A stretch of 64,000 bases of DNA from NCBI RefSeq assembly GCF_041146395.1, contig NC_091012.1, positions 16,172,193-16,236,192 of the forward strand, written 5' to 3'. The position numbers were made by a program, and so were the translations under genes. The stretch is from Eulemur rufifrons (lineage: Eukaryota > Chordata > Mammalia > Primates > Lemuridae). Positions 1 to 13,451 of the stretch are shown piece after piece. The notes under the pieces are model-generated. The model was not told the DNA's origin and searched no databases. It saw only the letters and a list, made by a program, of their open reading frames with translations. Each line of letters opens with the position of its first letter. Position 1 is the stretch's first letter.

Positions 1-2230
1 GTTAAGTACAAAGACTGGGTATTTCATCTGAATGCTGCTTGGAATTAGGGGATACTTAGTACCTGACTCCCTGGATATTAGGAAGATTAACTCACACACT
101 GTGATGTCCCCAGCACAGAGCTCTGTAACATGCTTGTGAGCACATGGCACCTGCTCAGTAAACACTGCATTAACACATGTGTACATGTTGTTTTACAAAT
201 GTAGACTCACTCACACATTGCTGCCTTCTCTAGCCTTCTGTAAACTTTAAATGGCCAACAAAGAATGTGATCTTTCAGGACAGTATTTGTATTGTGATAA
301 GAGTGTTCGGTGTAAAGGACAGTGTGCTGTTTCTGCTGTCTCCAGATGCGTGCTACTGGTAATGGGTCTAGGGAGAACATCATCTGCATTACAGGGATTT
401 GTTATAGAAGCCAATTCATAGTCCCCTTGCAAACCTGCAGAACCATATTACTTAGAGTGAGGTATGGAATCCCAAATGATTCATGTGCACATAGAAGCTT
501 GAGAGACAGGACTGAGCTAAGTGGTTCTCAGCCTCGGCTTCCAGTTAGGATCACATGGCCAATTTGAAGATGTGCCATCACGACTGCCCTCCCCCACGGA
601 TTCTGTTTTCTATGATTAGATTCAGATTATGATTTAATGCTTCCTATTCATAGCACAGTGGTGATTATGCTCCATCTGTGTTCATTGACACCTGATACCA
701 ATTTGTCCCATTACAGGTGATAGTAACTTCATTCACTTGGTTAAGGAGCTCTCTGCAAGATTCCTTCACTATAAAGTTCACTATAAAGTTTATTATTTTT
801 CTCTTTGTCATTAATGCTATCTTGGGGGAATTTACTGAGTGGTGTGTATAAACCATCACATTTAATGTAACGCCCCCCTTTCTTTTTAGTTTCCATTTCC
901 TCATAGCTTCCTTTGGAGAATAAAGTATCTCATTTGTTGACTGGAAATACTGCTTTCGAAATTGGTAGACTTAAAACAGTCATGCTTTAGTCCTGTAGGA
1001 ATTTATCTCATTCTCCCCTCTGTCACAAGCGTGTTTTGTTATTACTTCTCTGTATTTTCACAGAAAAGGAACAAGAATGAACATATAAGTAATATATTCA
1101 AGCATCTTAAAACTTTAAAATACAACAGGACACATAAAATAAATGAAACAAAACATGGAAAAAAATACAAGGCCCAGGAACAATATCTCTTATTTTAATT
1201 TATATCATTGTTTGTGGTGGTCTCCATGGTATGTTTAAAAAATCATTGACAGAGACTTATAATTTTTTTTACAATTAAATATGTTTATTTTTTGTACAAA
1301 AATGTTCTACTCTATCACTTTTGATATTTATATACTTACCACTTCTAAGTATTTGTGGACTTAAATGTAACCATTATTTGATCAATTTTGTGCTGCTGCC
1401 TTGTTTTCATTACTCTTTTTACCTATAAAATGTGCTCTGAACATTCTGTTGTGGTTGTCTCTGTATGTTGGACTCTATGTCCATTTGAGATAAATTCTAA
1501 GTCAAACAAACTAGGGTAAAACCCAAGATCTATTCTTTACTGAATAATGGGCAAAATATTCTCATAAAAGAAAAATACTGTTATTTTTCTCATAGATTAT
1601 TTTGTGGATTTAAGCATTAACATGTGAAAAACTGTTAGAATGACATCTAGTATATAGTAAACGTTCATAAGTATTGCTGCTATTCTTGCTATAATGTTAT
1701 CTGTATATTTCAGAAGACTCTCAATTCCATGCCATCCATGAATTCTTCCCTCAGTGTTCTACCTCTGCTGATCAAAACTGTGGCTTTTAGACCTGAGGCC
1801 TTGGCATCTCCAGTGAGCTTGTTAGAAATGCCAAGTGTCAGGCGTCACCCAGATCTCCTGAAGCAGAATCTGCCTTATAACAAGATCTCCAGTTCATTGT
1901 TGAACCCAATAAAATTTGAAAAATGTGCTTGTAATTCAACATGACTTTTCCGTGTGAGGAATAGACATAACTGTTTCTGTATGACGAAAATATAGCACTC
2001 AAAAATGTATATTCCTGTGTTGATGCTTTAGTTTTATATGTTGTATTCTATATAAGCATAGTGTTTACACTAATTTTGTGGATCTTATGTCATTCTGTTT
2101 CCACAGAGGTAGAGAATGCCTTAAGGAATATTAGTGTGTTAAAACATATCTTCTTGTGTAATTCGGGTCACTAATATATGTCAGAGCCAGTATTCTTAAC
2201 TCCTTCATTTTATGTTGGGTCAAATTAAGA
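1..2230. other. AT-rich non-coding stretch with old repeat relics
   Basis: No coding region is supported here; open frames are short and unlike known proteins. Fragments resembling the 3' part of MIR SINEs (a phrase like 'cagtaaacactgcatt', and a similar one near 1630-1680) lie at about 100-172 and 1600-1690. A short stretch at about 520-560 resembles the start of a MER5-type hAT relic. These matches are by eye to remembered consensus wording and are weak. Confidence 0.4.
1780..1900 (+). mobile_element. MER5-like hAT (Charlie) DNA transposon relic
   Basis: The wording 'gagcttgttagaaatgcc' followed by a cytosine-rich segment and 'gaagcagaatctgcc' matches the well known central part of MER5-type non-autonomous hAT elements. 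Terminal repeats and target duplication could not be seen, so the limits are approximate. Confidence 0.55.
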
Positions 2231-2876
<646 letters not shown>

Positions 2877-4512
2877 CTTCCTAGATATCTATTTTTTTTT
2901 TTAATTTCAGCTCATTATGGGGGTACAAAATTTCAGGTTATATATATTGCCCATGCCCCCCCATCCCCCCAAGTCTGAGCTTCAAGCGTGTCCATTCCCT
3001 AGACAGTGCACATCACACTCATCACGTAGGTATACACCCATCCCCTTCCCCCACCCCCATCCCCCTAGTCAGAACTTCAAGTGTGTCCATTCCCCAGACA
3101 GTGTGCATCGCACTCATCAAGTAGGTATACACCCATCCCTTCCCCCCATCCCCCACCTGTCTGATACCCAAGTGGTGTTATTCCCAAACGTGCACTCAGG
3201 GAAACCAGTTTGCTGGTGAGTACACGTGGTGCTTATTTTTCCATTCTTGGGATACTTCACTTAATAGAATGGGTTCCAACTCTCTCCAGGAGAACCAAAG
3301 AATGCGATATCACTGTTATTTCTTATAGCTGAGTAATATTCCATGGTATACATATACCACATTTTGCTAATCCATTCATGAACTGATGGGCATTTGGGTT
3401 GTTTCCATATCTTTGCAATTGTAAATTGTGCTGCTATAAACATTCAGGTGCAGGTGTTTTTTTTATAGAATGACTTTTGTTCTTCCGGGTAGATGCCCAA
3501 TAATGGGATTGCTGGATCGAATGGTAGGTCTACTTGAATCTGTTTAAGGTATCTCCATATTGTTTTCCATGGGGGTTGCACTAGTTTACAGTCCCCAAAG
3601 TTATCTACAGATTCAATGCAATCCCTATTAAATTACCAACATCATTTTTGACAGATATAGAAAAAATAATTTTACACTTCGTATGGAACCAGAGAAGACC
3701 CCGTTTAGCAAAAGCAATTTTAAGCAACAAAAACAAAATGGGAGGTATTAATTTGCCAGACTTCAAGCTATACTACAAGGCTGTGATTATTAAAACTGCT
3801 TAGTATTGGCACAAGTGTGGGGACACAGACCAGTGGAATAGGACAGAAAATCCAAATATAAAACCATCCTCATATAGCCATCTAAGCTTTGACAAAGCAG
3901 ACAAAAACATACTCTGGGGAAAAGATTCCTTATTCAATAAATGGTGCTGGGAAAACTGGATAGCCATATGTAGAAGACTGAAACAGGATACACAGCTTTC
4001 ACCTCTCACAAAAATCAGGTCACGGTGGATAATAGACTTAAACCTTAGGTGGGAAACTATTAGAATTCTAGAAGAAAATGTAGGAAAGACTCTTGGAGAC
4101 ATTGGCCTAGGCAAAGAATTTATGAGGAAGACCCCTAAGGCAATCACAGCAACAACAAAAATAAATAAATGGGACCTGATCAAATTAAAAAGCTTCTGCA
4201 CAGCCAAAGAAATAGTCATGAAAGTAAACAGACAACCTACAGAATGGGAAAAAATTTTCACATACTACACATCAGATAAAGGACTGATAACAAGAATCTA
4301 TTTAGAACTCAGGAAAATCAGCAAGAAAAAATCGAACAACCCTATCAAAAAGTGGGCAAAGGACATGAATAGAAATTTTTCAAAAGAAGAGATAAAAATA
4401 GCTAACAAACATATGAAAAAATGTTCAACATCTCTAATCATCAGGGAAATGCAAATCAAAACCACAATGAGATATCACTTAACTCCAGTGAGATTGGCCT
4501 TCCTAGATATCT
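2877..4512 (-). mobile_element. 5'-truncated L1 with twin-priming inversion and 14-bp target duplication
   Basis: From left to right: poly(T) at 2892-2902, antisense 3' UTR with C-rich runs, and antisense ORF2 C-terminus to about 3597. The orientation then flips and sense ORF2 runs from about 3598 to 4499. The sense part corresponds to bases 11690-12596 of the full-length L1 in this window, and the antisense part to about 12670 to the 3' end, so ~75-95 bases were lost at the switch. This is the classic twin-priming structure. Target duplications cttcctagatatct lie at 2877-2890 and 4499-4512. Both ORF2 pieces carry damage and neither makes a functional protein. Confidence 0.93.
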
Positions 4513-4910
4513 CACAGGAGCTGTCAGGAAATGGCATTTAGGAAAATAATTTTGTAGAATATTCTCTCTTCTCTAATGATTAGAATACTAAGTTGAAAAT
4601 TGAAGAACCCCAAGCAAAATTCATGTGTCATTTTTTTAATAAAATAGAAGTTGCTGTCTCTAAGCTGGACCTAGTCACCTTTTTGACACAAATGAAAGAG
4701 CCCTGCAATGTGAAGAGAGAGGAAACAGTATCCAAGCACCCAAGTAAGTGGGAGTGAATGAAGGAAGTAGATGACATAAGTGATAGGTCCAAATGTCAAG
4801 GAGGAAGCCAGACCTTAAAGTGTGGATTAAGAAGCTCTGGTGTAATGAAACACATTTTTGAGAAGCCTAGGTTTATTTCTCTTGTTCTTATAGAAGGACA
4901 TCTTCTTTCT
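4513..4910. other. Unique non-coding DNA
   Basis: No gene or known repeat recognised. One 115-codon open frame from 4758 runs into the L1 3' UTR downstream and is not gene-like. Confidence 0.4.
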
Positions 4911-5074
4911 CATACTTTTTTTTTAAATTTCAGCTTATTATGGGGGTACAAAAGTTCAGGTTATATATATTGCCCATGTCCTGCCCATCCCCGCAAGTCA
5001 GAACTTCGGGCATGTCCATTCCCCAGACAGTGTGCATTGCACTCATCATGTAGTTATACCCCCATCCCCATACT
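4911..5074 (-). mobile_element. Very short L1 3'-end insertion
   Basis: Poly(T) at 4917-4924, followed by the antisense L1 3' UTR (aatttcagcttattatgggg, then the C-rich polypurine complement), stopping near 5068. The older L1 3' UTR type seen at 2900 and 39640 is the same subfamily. A possible 6-bp target duplication, catact, lies at 4911-4916 and 5069-5074. Confidence 0.85.
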
Positions 5075-5164
5075 CTTAAATTATCTGAGTATTAGTTCTC
5101 CTTAAGATTGTGAAAAGTATTATCTCAGGATTCCCTTTGCCCTTCAGTGATCCTTCCTTCATCT

Positions 5165-5240
5165 ATTCACAGTGAGAGCCAAAGTCCTCCCCTTGGCCTG
5201 TGAGGGCCTACATGATCCACTCATCCATTCCCTTGGGGTA
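5165..5240 (+). mobile_element. L2-like LINE fragment
   Basis: The phrase 'gagccaaagtcctccccttg' followed by 'gagggcctacatgatcc' resembles the conserved 3' region of ancient L2 elements. The match is short and by eye. Confidence 0.5.
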
Positions 5241-6000
5241 GCTGGGGAAATCTGTGCATTTTTCTGACTACCTCTATGTTAAACCATTTTTTAAGTTGTG
5301 TTTTTGCCTCTTGTCAGAAGTGTGTGCACATAGTGGTGGACATAGTGAGATTTGGTTCAGAAGTCCCCAAAATACTGTAGACAGACATCAAATATTTTCT
5401 GTTTTATTAATTTCCAATCCTATGGAGGTTTCAAAGGTGATTCTACAGAAATGGAGACTCTGTAATTTCATCAGAGTACAAAGCATCATCCTTTAATTAA
5501 ATATTAAATTGCACATAGAGATCAAAGATGGCGGAGTGGTGGTGACGGCCTGAATCTGCGCTCCCGGGAAGGAAGGCATCGATCCGGACCTGCCACAACG
5601 CTAGAAGACCGCTCCCACACAGGAACAGCGGTGTGAATCCACAGAGAATCAGCGTGGGACAAACAGAGCGAGTGAGGTCTGAGGTGAACGAAAATTGGGA
5701 ACGCGGGACAGACACTAGCCAGCGGAGCGCGGGTCGGATACACCCGCCCCCAGCCGGGGCGGGTGCAGCCTCTCGGGAAAGCGGCTAGCCCTCCGCTCCC
5801 AATTGAACACAGCCCTGACCCAGGCCAGCGCAGAATCACTGAGGGATACGTGGCGCATTGGAGACAGGAGGCTTCTTTTGAGAAATTACCTTAGAACCTG
5901 GGGGATCTCAGCTGAGACAGCGCTTGGCGAGGAGGGACGGATCTGCCCCAGGGCAGAAAAACACAAAAGACTCCCGGACAGCAAATAGCGTTGTACCTCG

Positions 6001-6580
6001 TGCTGCCTTTTTTGGCAGTTCTCCAGCCGGTCACCCCCGGTGCGTGTCCTTGCTGGCCAGCCCCTGGGCAGTGGCGGTCTCTGCCTGCCGGGGAGCCGGT
6101 CCCCTCCAGCCCCAGAGCTCGGCAGGTGCCATCTTGAAAGCGAGAGCGAAACGGCTCGGGAGCCAAAAAGTGCCCAGCGGCTCTTTCTGCCCATGCTGCT
6201 TTTTTCGGCAGTTCTCCAGCCGGTCACCCCCGGTGCGCGTCCTTGCTGGCCAGCCCCTGGGCAGTGGTGGTCTCTGCCTGCCGGGGAGCCGGTCCCCTCC
6301 AGCCCCGGAGCTTGGCAGGCGCCATCTTGAAAGCGAAGGCAAAACCGCTCGGGAGCCAAAAAGTGCCCAGCGGCTCTTTCTGCCCGTGCTGCCTTTTTCG
6401 GCGGTTCTCCAGCCGGTGACCCCCTGGTGCGCGTCCTTGCTCGCCAGCCCCCGGGGCAGTGGTGGTCTCTGCCTGCCGAGGAGCCGGTCTCCTCCAGCCC
6501 CGGAGCTCTGCAGGCGCCATCTTGAAAGCGAGGACGAAACCGCTCGGGAGCCATAAAGTGCCGAGGGGCTCTCTCTGCCC
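6001..6580 (+). repeat. Three tandem ~193-bp repeats in the L1 5' UTR
   Basis: The phrase ttctccagccgg recurs at 6019, 6212 and 6405, an exact 193-bp period. Each unit also carries GCCATCTTGAAA, an inverted YY1-type core, at 6128, 6321 and 6516. A more diverged partial fourth unit, with catcttgaaatcc, lies at about 6925-7000. The arrangement is reminiscent of monomer-based L1 promoters in mouse, though the units here are unrelated in sequence as far as I can tell. Confidence 0.93.
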
Positions 6581-7239
6581 GGCGCCCTCCACTGGTCTCT
6601 GAACCAACGCCAGGAGTACGGGATATGCCGGGGCCGCGCTCGGGGTGAAGGGGCAGAGCTGCGCTAAGGCAAAAAAAAAAAAAAAAAAAAAACACGAACA
6701 AGAAGAATAGGCTCGCCGAACTGTATATTTTATTCTTGGTAAATTTCTTCTGGGTTTTGTTTGTTTGTGTTTGTGCTTGTTTTTGTTTTTTTGGGGTTTT
6801 TTCTTTTTTTTCTTTCCTTTTCTTTCTTTTTCTTTTTTTTTCCGGCGGCGGACAGCCTCGGTGGGCACCTTTGCCCTCTGGGCCTCTGGCTGCCGTGCCT
6901 TTTTGAGCGCGGAGGTTGGATCCCCACCACCCTCGGAGCTGTGCGGGCGCGCAGATGTCATCTTGAAATCCAGTGCGAAACCGCCCGGGGACCCAGCCGG
7001 GCGGGCGTGAAGGGGCGGAGCTGTGCTAAGGCGTAAAAACAAAAACATCTAATGGCCGCTCCGGACCCAGCCGAGCGGAAGTGAAGGGGCAGAGCTGTGC
7101 TAAGGCGTAAAACAAACAAACAAACAAAAAAACATTGAGTCGCTGAATTATATACTTCAGATTTGTGTATCTTTCTGCCTTGCGGTGTGGTGAAGTGCTA
7201 TGTAGTTTGTTTTTGTTCATTTTTGTTGGCGTTTTTGGT

Positions 7240-7425
7240 GTTTTTTGGTTTGGCTTTTTGCGTTTCTTTTCTTTTTTTTTTCTTTTTTTTTTTTTCTTTT
7301 TCTTTCTTTCTTTTTCTTCTTTTTTTTCTTTTCTCTTTCGTTTTATCCTCTTTCTTTTCTTTCTTTCCTTTTCTTTTTTCTTTTTTTTTTTTCTCTTCTC
7401 TTTCTCCTCTCTTTTCGCCTTCTAA
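7240..7425 (+). repeat. Long T/C-rich (polypyrimidine) tract within L1 5' UTR
   Basis: An almost uninterrupted run of T with scattered C, containing several ctttt and tttct arrays. The long Phe/Leu/Ser or Lys/Glu/Arg open frames across it are low-complexity artefacts. Confidence 0.9.
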
Positions 7426-8145
7426 CTGGGGACCCACGGTGAGCTTCGGAACGGGCCAGGTCCCTGGCTCTGGTACATACCGGATCCTGAGTAGTCACTC
7501 CCAGGGCTGGAGATCTGTGGGCACGCAATTGCCACTCTAGGGCCCACAGCCAAGTCACTGCGGAACAATAGGGTACCAAGAGGCTCCCTGGACGGCCCTC
7601 TCCCCTGGTCCACGGACCTTATATAGGATCCCTGCCCAAGTGTAAACACTGAATACTTCTCCAGAAGCGAGAGTGTGGAACCTGATCCCTGGGGACATTG
7701 GGCCAAGACAGACTTTTGCCCGTGGGAGCTACAGCAACTGGGGCGCTGAGCAAGCAAAGTCACCATCCTCTCCCCATAGCTAGTATCTTGCCGGCAGATA
7801 GAGTCAGAAACCTCCCCTATAGAGGAAGAACCAAAGGGAAACAAACAAACAAACAAAGAGAATTTCGGTCTACTATTAGTGTGGACCCTGCCTGCCTTCT
7901 GAAAGACCACAACACAGTGTCCTAACTCACCAAAGCGGTCCTGGATCACTCCAATCCTCTAGGATTGGACCCATCGGAAGTAGTCCCCCAACGGAAACAG
8001 AAAAATCTCTGAACAATACACAACAGTCTCCCCCTCTTGCCAAAAGAAGCAACATACCTAGACTGTTTCACAGCCTAAGAATAGAGCACAAAGAGTCCTG
8101 TTAACCAGACTAAACCTATAAGTAAAGATCCAACGACAAATCTAG

Positions 8146-9150
8146 ATGGGAAGGGCCCAGCGAAAAAACACGGAGAGCAAAAAGAATCAAATGCAAACCT
8201 CATCCCCAAAGAGAAATACCAGCTCCCAACCTTTTGACATAAACCAGACTCAAAACACCAACATGTCACAGGAAGAATTCCAATTATGGATTATAAACAA
8301 GATGAATAATATACAAGAATCAATGGATAAACAACACAAGGAAAACACAAAAAAAATACAGGATTTGGAGGAAAAATTCACTAAAGAAATTGAAATATTG
8401 AAGAAAAACCAAACTGAACTCCTAGAAGTGAAGAATTGACTCAGAGAGCTACAAAACACTGTGGAAAGTCTCAAAAGCAGGGTAGATCAAACAGAGGAAA
8501 GAATCTCAGAAATTGAAGATAACTCCTTCCAACTAAATAAGTCAGTCACAGAGATAGATCAAAAAAGTAAGAGAAATGATCTGAGTCTTCAAGAAATGTG
8601 GGATTATGTGAAGAAACCTAACTTAAGAGTTATTGGCATTCCTGAGGGTGAAGAAGATAACAAGCAAGGGTTGGACAAGCTATTTGAAGACATAATCGAG
8701 GAAAATTTTCCAGGCCTTGCCAATACTCTAGACATACAGATTCAAGAAGCTCAAAGGACCCCTGGGAGATTCATAGCAAATAGAAAAACACCACGCCACG
8801 TAGTCATCAGGCTGACCAAAATATCCACTAAAGAGTCACTTCTCCGAGCTGTAAGGAGAAAGAAACAAGTAACTTACAAAGGAAAACCCATCAGAATTAC
8901 GCCAGATTTCTCAGCTGAAACCTTACAAGCAAGAAGAGGTTGGGGCCCCATTTTCACGCTTCTGAAACAGAATAATGCCCAGCCTAGAATCTTGTACCCA
9001 GCTAAGCTAAGTTTTCTATACGAAGGAGAAATCAAGACATTCTCAGATAAACAAAAGTTGAGGGAATTCACCAAGACAAGACCAGCCCTCCAAGAAGTAC
9101 TCAAAAGAGAATTATACACGGATCAGCACAAGAAAGATCCACGAATGTAA
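8146..9150 (+). pseudogene. L1 ORF1 (RNA-binding chaperone), one in-frame TGA
   Basis: ORF1p is the trimeric nucleic-acid chaperone that coats L1 RNA. The frame from ATG 8146 to the stop at 9150 has 334 codons, the expected length. It holds a basic N-terminus, a heptad-rich coiled coil (about residues 45-140), an RRM region starting near LRVIGIPEGEED, and a basic C-terminal domain with the ARRGWGPIF and RILYPAKLSF phrases. The only lesion is TGA at codon 98 (8437-8439), inside the coiled coil. No frameshift is present. Truncation there removes the RRM and C-terminal domains, so ORF1p function is lost unless the codon is read through. Confidence 0.95.
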
Positions 9151-9189
9151 AACTACTCAAGAGCTAAAGATCAAATTCCAGATACCACA

Positions 9190-12100
9190 ATGGCCCAGGA
9201 GAGAAAACATCACAATGAAGTTCTACCCAACAAGCTGAACAAAAAACTGTCTCACTTATCAGTTTTCTCAATAAATGTGAATGGCTTGAACTCCCCGCTC
9301 AAGAGATATAGACTGGCCCAATGGATAAAAAAATACAATCCAAGTATCTGCTGTCTTCAAGAAACTCACCTAACCTGCAAAGATGCATTTAGACTGAAAA
9401 TAAAAGGATGGAAATCGATATTTCAAGCAAATGGTAACCAAAAGAAAGCTGGTGTGGCAATCTTAATTTCCAATAACTTAGCTTTCAAACCAACAAAAAT
9501 AATAAAAGACAAAGATGGCTACTACATACTGATTAAAGGCACAATTCATCAAGAAACCATGACTATACTCAATATATATGCACCCAACCTAGGTGCACCT
9601 AGATTCATAAAGCAAACCCTACTAGATCTCAACCAAATGATAGATAACAATACTGTAATAGCTGGAGACTTTAACACCCCACTGACAGTACAGGACAGAT
9701 CCTCTAAACAGAAAATAAACAAAGACATAATGGACCTCAATAGAATGCTAGAACAAATGGGCATGGCTGACATCTATAGGACATTCTACCCAAAGTCCAC
9801 AGAATATACATTCTTCTCATCAGCTCACGGGACATTCTCTAAGATTGACCATGTCCTAGGACATAAATCATGTCTTCAAAAATTCAAAAAAATAGAAATT
9901 ATACCATGCATCTTCTCAGATCACAGCGGAATAAAAGTAACAATGATCACAAACAGAAACCCTCACTCTTACTCAAAGTCATGGAAGCTAAATAACCTTC
10001 TCCTGAATAATTATTCTATAAAAGAAGAAATAAAGACGGAAATCAAAAATTTCTTTGAATTAAATGACAATGGAGATACAACTTATCAAAATCTATGGGA
10101 TGCAGCTAAAGCAGTCCTGAGAGGAAAATTCATATCCATAAATGCCTATATCAAAAAGACAGAAAACATGCAAATAGACAACCTAACGAATAGACTCAAA
10201 GAACTGGAGAAAGAAGAACAGAACGATCCCAAACCCAGCAGAAGGCGAGAAATTACCAAGATCAAATCAGAACTAAATGAAAAGGACAACAAAGAAACTA
10301 TAAGGGAAATTAATAAAACAAAAAGTTGATTCTTTGAAAAGATAAACAAAATAGACACACCTCTGGCTAGACTAACCAAGAGCACAAAAGTAAAATCTCT
10401 AATAACCTCCATTAGGAACATGAAAGGAGAAATCACAACCGATGCTACAGAGATACAAGATATCATCTATGAATTCTACAAAAATCTTTATGCACACAAA
10501 CTGGAGAACGTGGAGGAAATGGACAAATTTTTAGAAACACATAGTCTTCCCAGGCTCAACCAGGAAGAAATAGAGTACCTGAACAGACCAATATCAAGAA
10601 CTGAAATCGAAACAGCAATAAAAAACCTTCCCAAAAAGAAAAGCCCTGGTCCAGATGGGTTCACACCTGAATTTTACCATACATACAAAGAAGAACTGGT
10701 GCCCATCCTACATAAACTATTCTCCAATATTGAGAAGGATGGAGTTCTCCCCAACATGTTCTACCAAGCCAATATAACATTAATACCAAAACCTGGAAAG
10801 GACACAACAAAAATAGAGAACTACAGACCAATTTCCCTCATGAATATAGATGCAAAAATTTTCAATAAAATACTAGCAAATCGAATCCAAGTACTTATCA
10901 AAAAAGTAATCCACCACGACCAAGTGGGCTTCATCCCCGAGATGCAGGGGTGGTTCAACATACGTAAATCTATAAATGTAATTCACCACATAAATAGAAG
11001 CAAAAACAAAAACCATATGATACTCTCATTAGATGCAGAAAAAGCATTTGACAAAATTCAACACCCTTTTATGATAAAAACGCTTAACAAAATAGGCATT
11101 GATGGAACCTACCTAAAAATGATACAAGTCATATATGACAAACCCACAGCCAACATCATACTGAATGGGGAAAAACTGAAAGCACTCCCACTTAGAACTG
11201 GAACCAGACAGGGCTGCCCATCGTCTCCATTACTTTTCAACATAGTATTGGAAGTCCTTGCGAGAGCTATCAGGCAAGAGAGCTGAATCAAGGGAGTCCA
11301 AATAGGGAAGGAAGAGATCAAACTCTCACTTTTTGCTGATGATATGATGTTATATCTGGAAAACCCCCAGGATTCAACCAAGAGACTCCTGGAATTGATT
11401 AACGAATACAGCAAAGTCTCAGGCTACAAAATTAATATACACAAATCAGAGGCATTTATATATGCCAATAACAGTCAATCGGAAAACCAAATTAAAGACT
11501 CAATACCCTTCAAAATAGCAACAAAGAAAATAAAATATCTAGGTATATATCTAACTAAAGAGGTAAAGGACCTCTATAAGGAAAACTATGAAACACTGAG
11601 AAAAGAAATAGCAGAACTTGCAAATAGATGGAAAAATATACCATGCTCATGGATCGGAAGAATCAACATTGTTAAAATGTCTATACTACCCAAAGTGATC
11701 TACAGATTCAATGCAATCCCTATTAAATTACCAACATCATTCTTTACAGACATAGAGAAAATAATTATACACTTTGTATGGAATCAAAGAAGACCCCGTA
11801 TAGCAAAAGCAATTTTAAGCAACAAAAACAAAATGGGAGGTATTAATTTGCCAGACCTCAAACTATACTACAAGGCCGTGGTTCTTAAAACAGCCTGGTA
11901 TTGGCACAAGTGCAGGGACACAGACCACTGGAACACAACAGAAAATCCAAATATAGAACCATCCTCATATAGTCACCTCATTTTTGACAAAGCGGGAAAG
12001 AATATACTCTGGGGACAAGAATCCCTATTCAACAAATGGTGCTGGGAGAATTGGTTAGCCACTTGTAGAAGACTGAAACAGGACCCACAGCTTTCACCTC

Positions 12101-13068
12101 TCACAAAAATCAAATCACGGTGGATAACAGACTTAAATCTTAGGCGTGATACAATCAGAATTCTAGAAGAAAATGTAGGAAAGACTCTTACAGACATTGG
12201 CGTAGGCAAAGAATTTATGAAGAAGACCCCCAAGGCAATCACAGCAGCAACAAAAATAAATGAATGGGACATGATTAAATTAAAAAGCTTCTGCACAGCC
12301 AAAGAAACAGTCCAGAGAATAAACAGACCACCTACAGAATGGGAAAAAATTTTTGCATACTACACATCAGATAAAGGACTGACAACAAGAATCTACTTAG
12401 AACTCAGGAAAATCAGCAAGAAAAAATCAAGCAACCCTATCAAAAAGTGGGCAAAGGACATGAATAGAAATTTTTCAAAAGAAGATATAAAAATGGCTAA
12501 CAAACATATTAAAAAGTGTTCAACATCTCTAATCATCAGGGAAATGCAAATCAAAACCACAATGAGATATTACTTAACCCCAGTGAGAATGGCCTTTATC
12601 AAAAAAACCCAAAACAACACATGTTGGCGTGGGTGTGGAGAGACAGGAACACTAAGACACTGCTGGTGGGACTGCAAACTAGTGCAACCTCTGTGGAAAG
12701 CATTATGGAGGTATCTTAAACAGATTCAAGTAGACCTGCCATTTGACCCAGCAATCCCATTACTGGGCATATACCCAAAGGAAAAAAGGTCATTCTGTAA
12801 CAAAGGCACATGTACCCAAATGTTTATAGCAGCACAATTCACAATAGCAAAGATGTGGAAACAACCAAAATGCCCATCAATACATGATTGGATTAGTAAA
12901 CTGTGGTATATGTATACCATGGAATACTACTCAGCTATAAGGAATGATGAAGATACGACATCTCTATGGTTCTCCTGGAGAGAGTTGGAACCCATTATAT
13001 TAAGTGAAGTATCCCAAGAATGGAAAAACAAGCATCACATGTACTCACCAGAAAATTGGTTTCCTTGA
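9190..13068 (+). pseudogene. L1 ORF2 (endonuclease-reverse transcriptase), two in-frame TGA codons
   Basis: The frame has 1,292 residues, close to the family norm. The endonuclease domain shows [23 protein letters not shown] and FSDHSGIK, so its catalytic residues look intact. The reverse transcriptase shows [23 protein letters not shown] and the catalytic FADD box at 11332-11343. The C-terminal cysteine motif CX3CX7HX4C lies around 12620-12675. Nonsense codons are TGA at 10327-10329 (codon 380), where the family usually has tryptophan before FFEKIN, and TGA at 11284-11286 (codon 699), just before the FADD segment. All three open parts share one frame. A truncated endonuclease could still be made in principle. 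Confidence 0.96.
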
Positions 13069-13451
13069 TCATCACCTAAATACAAATCTGGAAACGACAC
13101 CAATTGGACATCAGACTGAGGTGGGGGGTGGGGGAGGGGATGGGGGTATGCCTACACAATGAGTGCATTGCGCACCGTTTGGGGAGTGGTAACACTTGAA
13201 GGTGCTGACTCGGGAAGGGGGGGTGGGGAAAAAATATGAAACTATTGTTTTTAACTTGCACTGTTCACTTAATAATTTTTCATGAATATTTCCCATATTA
13301 TTTCATATCATTGTACAAGAAATAATGTATACATTATGAGGACATACTGTATCTAACAAGATATACTGTTAGACTCTTTGATTCTGTAAAATTAAATAAA
13401 AAAGAAAAAAAAAATGGAAAAAAAAAGAAAGAAAAAAGAGAAAAAAAAATG
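13069..13451 (+). other. L1 3' UTR, G-rich tract and poly(A) tail
   Basis: The 3' UTR carries a G-run block at 13123-13146 (runs of 6, 5, 4 and 5 G separated by one or two bases), a typical L1 quadruplex-forming tract. AATAAA lies at 13395-13400, followed by an impure A-rich tail to about 13449. The part after 13260 is absent from the sister copy at 17.1 kb. Confidence 0.9.

Larger units (their letters stand above)
5518..8145 (+). promoter_or_regulatory. L1 5' UTR / internal promoter
   Basis: Starts gagatcaaagatggcgg; bases 5524-5534 (aaagatggcgg) match a YY1 site, which positions transcription start in other primate L1s. The segment is GC-rich to about 7100 and contains three 193-bp repeats. 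It has three copies of a short motif (gtgaaggggc.gagctg.gct) near 6644, 7006 and 7080. A long pyrimidine tract fills 7240-7425. No real gene lies on either strand here, although GC-rich open frames abound. Confidence 0.9.

Noticed and set aside
5886..7048. Long GC-rich minus-strand frames (up to 274 codons) and plus-strand partners
   Set aside because: They are repeated with a 193-bp period and lie in the L1 5' UTR; the proteins are compositional and run on both strands.
7163..7579. Phe/Leu-rich and Lys/Glu-rich open frames
   Set aside because: They read through a polypyrimidine tract in the L1 5' UTR and are low-complexity artefacts.
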